Shown piece by piece: positions 40,455-44,101 of a stretch of 44,101 nt of DNA. The translations under genes were made by a program, and so were the position numbers. The stretch is from Nitrospirota bacterium. Lineage in GTDB: Bacteria > Nitrospirota > Leptospirillia > Leptospirillales > Leptospirillaceae. The DNA lies in NCBI GenBank assembly GCA_021828805.1, contig JAJZCZ010000007.1:1-44101 (forward strand). Direction: 5' to 3'. Every line of letters begins with the position of its first letter. The stretch's first letter is position 1. Below the pieces are notes generated by a model. It had not been told where the DNA came from. It ran no database searches and saw only the letters and a program-made list of their open reading frames with translations.

Positions 40455-40498
40455 AGGTCTTTCCGGGCCCTCTCCGGATGCCATCCACAGGAGCCGCC

Positions 40499-40765
40499 AT
40501 GGATCAGTCTCTCTATCATCTCTTCCTCTATGCCACGATCATCCTGACGGCTCTCACCGTCGCGGGCCTCCTCTACTTCCTCTACGACCGCAAGCGGCGC
40601 AAGGCGGAGAGTCCCGACCCGGCCGTTCTCTCTCCCGTCGAGAGGGTCGCCGAAATCGACTCCCAGATCGCCGCCTTTCACCATCGGATCGCCCTCCTCG
40701 AAGAGGAGAAGCGCCGTCTTCTCCAGACCCAGAGCGCCGGAACTCACTCTCCCCGGTCGATGTAG
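40499..40765 (+). CDS. Small membrane protein with C-terminal coiled coil
   Basis: 88 residues. The N-terminus has one transmembrane helix (LFLYATIILTALTVAGLLYF), then a basic stop-transfer DRKRRK, then a coiled-coil stretch (VERVAEIDSQIAAFHHRIAL, followed by LLEEEKRRLLQ). It resembles many single-pass scaffold proteins but no family is assigned. ATG 40499 has CAGGAG five bases upstream. Its 3' end overlaps the convergent AAA-associated gene by 22 bases (40744-40765). Confidence 0.7.
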   Translation: MDQSLYHLFLYATIILTALTVAGLLYFLYDRKRRKAESPDPAVLSPVERVAEIDSQIAAFHHRIALLEEEKRRLLQTQSAGTHSPRSM

Positions 40766-41226
40766 AGCTCCTCCCGGGAGGAGGAGTACCCCAAAAGCTC
40801 CGCGTAGCGCCCCCAGTTCACCAAAAGCAGGAAGGATCCATCCACATCCTCGGAGGGAAAGCTCTCCGCCAGCCGGTGCTTCACCTCTTCCGCCGAAAGA
40901 CTCTCCCCCTTTTCGGCCGCAAGCCAGGAAAGCACGGTGGAAAAAAGAGGCAGGGTGAGAAGACGCTCCCTCAACGCCGTTTTTCGTCCGTTGATATCTT
41001 TCTCGAGCAGGGCTTCCCCCAGCGGAGTCAGCGCAATATCGCTCTCTGGAGTGACGACAAAGCCCAGGGATTCGGCCGAACGAACAATCTGGAGCTCCTC
41101 TCCCAGATCGAGGTGGAGGTCCAGACCGAGCTGGTAAAGATCGGAGGTGCCTCCCTTCTCTTTCAGGATCTTGAGAAGCCCCACGATCCGGCTAATCCCC
41201 GTATAAGGCTCCGATTCGCCTTCCAT
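40744..41226 (-). CDS. Stand-alone AAA-associated C-terminal domain (AAA_assoc_C) of an ABC transporter ATPase
   Basis: 160 residues. This domain is normally fused to the C-terminus of nitrate/sulfonate-type ABC ATPases, and the sequence here follows the domain style (EPYTGISRIVGLLKILKEKG, then DLYQLGLDLHLDLGEELQIV and an EGESL-like helical tail ending FLLLVNWGRYAELLGYS). Here it is its own gene 71 bases after the ATPase stop. The first ATG at 41232 has no room for its Shine-Dalgarno site; ATG 41226 has AAGGAGG six bases before it. Its frame shows no remnant linking it to the ATPase, so it is a split and not a recent frameshift. Confidence 0.8.
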   Translation of the reverse strand: MEGESEPYTGISRIVGLLKILKEKGGTSDLYQLGLDLHLDLGEELQIVRSAESLGFVVTPESDIALTPLGEALLEKDINGRKTALRERLLTLPLFSTVLSWLAAEKGESLSAEEVKHRLAESFPSEDVDGSFLLLVNWGRYAELLGYSSSREELYIDRGE

Positions 41227-41297
41227 CACCATCCTCCTTGGGTTGTTATGAAGCTCCGTCCCGTTTTGATCATTCGGGAACCTTCGAGGCCTCTTCT

Positions 41298-42062
41298 TCA
41301 GGAAATGAGCGAGAAGATCTCATCCGAGAGACGCTCGAAGTCCGGATGTTTTCTGTTTCTTGGCCGGGAAAGACGCACCGGGATTTCCTTCACGACCCGG
41401 GTGGGCCGCCGGGAGAGCACCACGACGCGGTCGGCCATGAGGAGCGCCTCCTCGATGATATGCGTCACCATCACAATCGTGCGCACCGGCATTTCGGAGT
41501 CCTGCCAGAGCATGAGAACCTCGTCACGAAGGGTGACCGAGGTCAGGGCATCGAGATTGGAAAAAGGCTCGTCCATGAGAAGGATCCGGGGCTCGATGGC
41601 CAGCGCCCGGGCCAGACCCACCCGCTGCTTCATTCCTCCGGAAAGTTCCCGGGGGTAGGCCTCCTCATAGCCATCGAGCCCCACCTTGTCGATGTAAAAA
41701 GAGACGGTCCGGTCGATCTCCGCCGTCGAGCGGCCCCGGGCCACAAGGCCCAGGGCCACGTTTTCCCGGACAGAGAGCCAGGGAAGGAGGGCAAATCCCT
41801 GGAAGACCATCGCCATATCGGAATTGATTCCCTCCTGGGGATCCCCCTTGTAGAAGACCCCGCCCGACGAGGGGGTAATGAGCCCCTGCAGAATCCGGAG
41901 CAGGGTGCTCTTGCCGCACCCCGAGGGCCCCACAATGGCGACAAACTCTCCTTCCGACACCGAAAGGGAGAGGTTTTCGATGGCCCGGTAAAAACGGCCG
42001 TCCCGGGAGAAGTCCCGGGCCACATCCTGAAGCGAGAGAAAGGGGGACGGATCAGGCGTCAT
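41298..42062 (-). CDS. ABC transporter ATP-binding protein, nitrate/sulfonate-type
   Basis: 254 residues. Walker [11 protein letters not shown]-loop [16 protein letters not shown] signature ELSGGMKQR and Walker [17 protein letters not shown] with the H-loop [10 protein letters not shown]. The N-terminus [14 protein letters not shown] from ATG 42062 has GGAGG at a 7-base spacing and overlaps the permease gene by 11 bases. It lacks the C-terminal extension, which is encoded separately next to it. Substrate is likely an anion or organosulfur compound by family (SsuB/NrtD/TauB-like), not proven. Confidence 0.9.
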   Translation of the reverse strand: MTPDPSPFLSLQDVARDFSRDGRFYRAIENLSLSVSEGEFVAIVGPSGCGKSTLLRILQGLITPSSGGVFYKGDPQEGINSDMAMVFQGFALLPWLSVRENVALGLVARGRSTAEIDRTVSFYIDKVGLDGYEEAYPRELSGGMKQRVGLARALAIEPRILLMDEPFSNLDALTSVTLRDEVLMLWQDSEMPVRTIVMVTHIIEEALLMADRVVVLSRRPTRVVKEIPVRLSRPRNRKHPDFERLSDEIFSLIS

Positions 42063-43767
42063 AACTGTACCTCCGCGTGACCCGTTCATAGAGAGGAACC
42101 CAGAAGAACCGGTTGGCCACCACCACGGCAGCTGTCATGACCATGAGGGCCGAGACGATAAGAACGGGATGAGCTCCCTGGTAGGTCGCCCGGTCGAGGA
42201 AGGCTCCCAGGCCGTCGACGCCGTAGTCCTTCTTCGCGTAGACAACATACTCGGAGACGATCAGGGCGTTCCACCCCCCGCCGAAGGCGGTGATGGAGCC
42301 GGTAACGAGGGAGGGAAGAAGAAAGGGAAGAAAGACCTTCCGGATGAAGAGCCTCTGCCGGATGCCGAAGGCGAGCGAGACCTCCCGAAGCTCCGCCGGG
42401 AAGGTCCCCACCCCTGACAGAAGGTTGAACAGGAGATACCACTGCATCCCCGACATGAGGAGGAGAATCGAGGCCAGGTTCATGCTGTGGAGATGGGTGA
42501 CGACAAGGACGATCACAAAGGGAAAGAGGGCCGTCGCCGGAACCGAGGCCATGACCTCCGCCAGGGGAAAGACGATCCGGGACACCCGGGGGACGCGGAA
42601 GACCCAGTAGGCGACCGGAAGGGTCCAGAGAAGGCTCAAAAGATAGGCGACCATCAGACGAAGTGACGAATAAACCAGATCGGCCGGAAGCTCCGACATG
42701 CTCCGCCACGGAATCCCCTGACTGACCCATCGGCTGACCACACGAACCCCGGCGTACAGGCTCTCCGTGAAGAGGTATCCCCCCAAAAAACCTAAAAGAA
42801 GGAGACCCAGAAGACGAAAGCCCGGAGGGGTGGCGAAGGGGCGGGGCCGGGAGGTCCGGGAGAGCTTCCGGAAAAAGCCCGCCGCCGTTTCGGCAAGGGA
42901 GCGTCTGACCCCGGCAAGCCACGCGGAGCCGGCCAGAAGGTCGTAGACGGGGGAGGAGATCCGGGGGGTATGGCCCTCGACTTCGCCCAGCCGGAAGTTA
43001 TGGGACCACGCCAGGAAGGGCCGGAAGATCAGAAGGTCCAGAACCATGACGGTTACCACCAGGGCACCGATCCCCAGAAGCGCCTCTCCGAAATGCCCCT
43101 TTTCGGTGCTCCCCACAAGGAAGCTCCCCAGGCCCGGAAGCTCGTAGTGCACCGGACCCAGGGCAATCATTTCGCAGGCGATCAGAAAGTACCATCCCGC
43201 CGTCCAGGAGAGCACCGAGTTGTAGACAACCTTCGGCAGGGTGACCGGGACGAGAAAGCGGGCCGCCCAGAGCCAGGAGGGGGCGCGGATGCCCCGGAAG
43301 AGATCGGTCAGCTCCCGGGGAGCCGTCCGCACCGACTCGTAGACGGCAAAGGCCATATTCCAGGCCATGCTGGTGGCAATCAGAACAATCGACGCCGCCT
43401 CCACCCCCGTGCGCGTCGACGGAAAGAGCGGGACCATGACCAGCACCACCGCCGGAAAGAACCCCAGCACCGGAATGGACTGGAGAATGTCCAGGACCGG
43501 AATCAGAACACGGGGACCGAGGCGGGTCAGGGCGGCGGCAAGCCCGTAGGCATAGGCAAAGGAAAGGGAGAGAAGATAGGCCAGAAAAAGCCGGATCAGG
43601 GAGTGCAGGATGTCTCCGGGAAGATCCCGGAGATCCTCCCGGGGGATCACCGGGACTCCCGATGGAGCGGTCCGGGAAAACAGGAGGAGAACCCCCGACA
43701 GGATCACAAGCCCGAGCAGCGTCGGCCAGAGGAAGGAGAGTCGACGCAGGAGGGGAGAGTTCACGGG
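42052..43767 (-). CDS. Duplicated (fused) ABC transporter permease, anion-type
   Basis: 571 residues, about a dozen membrane helices in two homologous permease halves (the style of COG4986, ABC-type anion transport system duplicated permease). Two coupling-loop (EAA-type) regions can be seen: [20 protein letters not shown] in the first half and [20 protein letters not shown] in the second. The start is uncertain: GTG 43767 gives a clean N-terminus before the first helix, while TTG 43881 adds 38 residues that look untypical; neither has a strong ribosome site. No substrate-binding protein is visible in the window, so it must lie elsewhere or be absent. Confidence 0.85.
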   Translation of the reverse strand, partial: PVNSPLLRRLSFLWPTLLGLVILSGVLLLFSRTAPSGVPVIPREDLRDLPGDILHSLIRLFLAYLLSLSFAYAYGLAAALTRLGPRVLIPVLDILQSIPVLGFFPAVVLVMVPLFPSTRTGVEAASIVLIATSMAWNMAFAVYESVRTAPRELTDLFRGIRAPSWLWAARFLVPVTLPKVVYNSVLSWTAGWYFLIACEMIALGPVHYELPGLGSFLVGSTEKGHFGEALLGIGALVVTVMVLDLLIFRPFLAWSHNFRLGEVEGHTPRISSPVYDLLAGSAWLAGVRRSLAETAAGFFRKLSRTSRPRPFATPPGFRLLGLLLLGFLGGYLFTESLYAGVRVVSRWVSQGIPWRSMSELPADLVYSSLRLMVAYLLSLLWTLPVAYWVFRVPRVSRIVFPLAEVMASVPATALFPFVIVLVVTHLHSMNLASILLLMSGMQWYLLFNLLSGVGTFPAELREVSLAFGIRQRLFIRKVFLPFLLPSLVTGSITAFGGGWNALIVSEYVVYAKKDYGVDGLGAFLDRATYQGAHPVLIVSALMVMTAAVVVANRFFWVPLYERVTRRYSYDA

Positions 43768-44044
43768 AGCTCTCGTCTGCGAAGATGTCCGGCTTGAAAA
43801 ATTCTGCCGATCCGGTAGGATAAAAAGATGGTCACCCTTTTTTAAAACCTCACATGGAATGGCAAAAACAACACCGGCCAAGGCATCCGCTCAAGAGGGG
43901 CCGGCGATCAACGAAGACGGCATGGTCGGAACAGGCAATACGGCGGCATTATCCTTCCGGGCCCTCCGGGCCGGACCATCGACCGAAGAGTCCACCCGGT
44001 GATCAGAGCTCTCATACGATAAACCCACTTTAGCAAGGACGACC

Positions 44045-44101
44045 ATGGAGACACAAACGGCGCTCCTGTTTCTCGTCATTCTGGCCGCCGTTCTGGTCGC
44101 G
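44045..44101 (+). CDS. Start of a membrane protein (partial, runs off the window)
   Basis: ATG 44045 with AAGGA five bases upstream opens a frame of 19 visible residues beginning METQTALLFLVILAAVLVA, a hydrophobic first helix. Family cannot be determined. It is divergent from the permease gene; the 277-base gap 43768-44044 holds no other gene I can support. Confidence 0.5.
   Translation, partial: METQTALLFLVILAAVLVA

Noticed and set aside
40374-40484. Upstream start for dprA
   Set aside because: The extra 37 residues lie over a promoter and hairpin for the divergent gene and match no known DprA region; the later ATG is preferred.

Overview
This window is a piece of a GC-rich Gram-negative bacterial chromosome. 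It carries an outer-membrane beta-barrel protein, several lipobox lipoproteins, a twin-arginine translocase, a complete-looking type II fatty-acid synthesis operon, and MEP-pathway isoprenoid and undecaprenyl genes. Nothing in it is a transposase, phage gene or CRISPR array. Gene content and order (ispG-rseP-dxr-cdsA-uppS, dprA-topA-trmFO-xer, a plant-type acyl-ACP desaturase, ornithine-lipid genes) would fit a Nitrospirota member such as Leptospirillum, but that assignment is inference from gene content and not proven here. Starts are often GTG or TTG, and neighbouring genes often overlap as ATGA, GTGA or TGATG.

Layout: 1-1.9 kb, the end of a secreted Cys/Asn/Thr-rich protein and a PorV/FadL-like barrel (+), closed by a terminator shared with the convergent gene. 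1.9-8.9 kb (-): yceD-rpmF-plsX-fabH-fabD-fabG-acpP-fabF-rnc, the fatty-acid/phospholipid initiation operon. 8.9-19.2 kb (-): fhs, a large periplasmic protein of unknown function, uppS, cdsA, dxr, rseP, ispG and a prolyl-tRNA synthetase without its editing insertion. A promoter and a ~165-nt structured leader precede fhs. 19.2-23.3 kb (-): radA-tsaB, then rimI-ydcH-like-tatB-tatC. 23.3-25.1 kb (+): panC-rsmI. 25.1-26.6 kb (-): an unrecognised 423-aa protein and a TusA-family protein.

26.6-32.3 kb (+) is the most distinctive part. It is a membrane-lipid and envelope island: two paralogous DUF374-type acyltransferases, a Slp-like lipoprotein, tRNA-Leu(CAA), two tiny overlapping ORFs behind a hairpin that covers their Shine-Dalgarno site, olsB-olsA (ornithine lipid synthesis), and an acyl-ACP desaturase. 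Several genes here have their own inverted repeats or leader hairpins, which suggests a separately regulated lipid-remodelling module rather than a plain housekeeping operon.

32.4-40.4 kb (-): dprA, topA, trmFO, xer recombinase, argB, a lipoprotein and dut. 40.5-44.1 kb: a small membrane/coiled-coil protein (+), an anion-type ABC transporter with a duplicated permease, its ATPase, and the ATPase-associated C-terminal domain as a separate gene (-), then the start of a membrane protein running off the window (+). The fatty-acid operon supplies acyl-ACP to PlsX, OlsB and the desaturase. The MEP/UppS/CdsA group supplies polyprenyl and CDP-diacylglycerol precursors. The acyltransferase island would modify the resulting envelope lipids.
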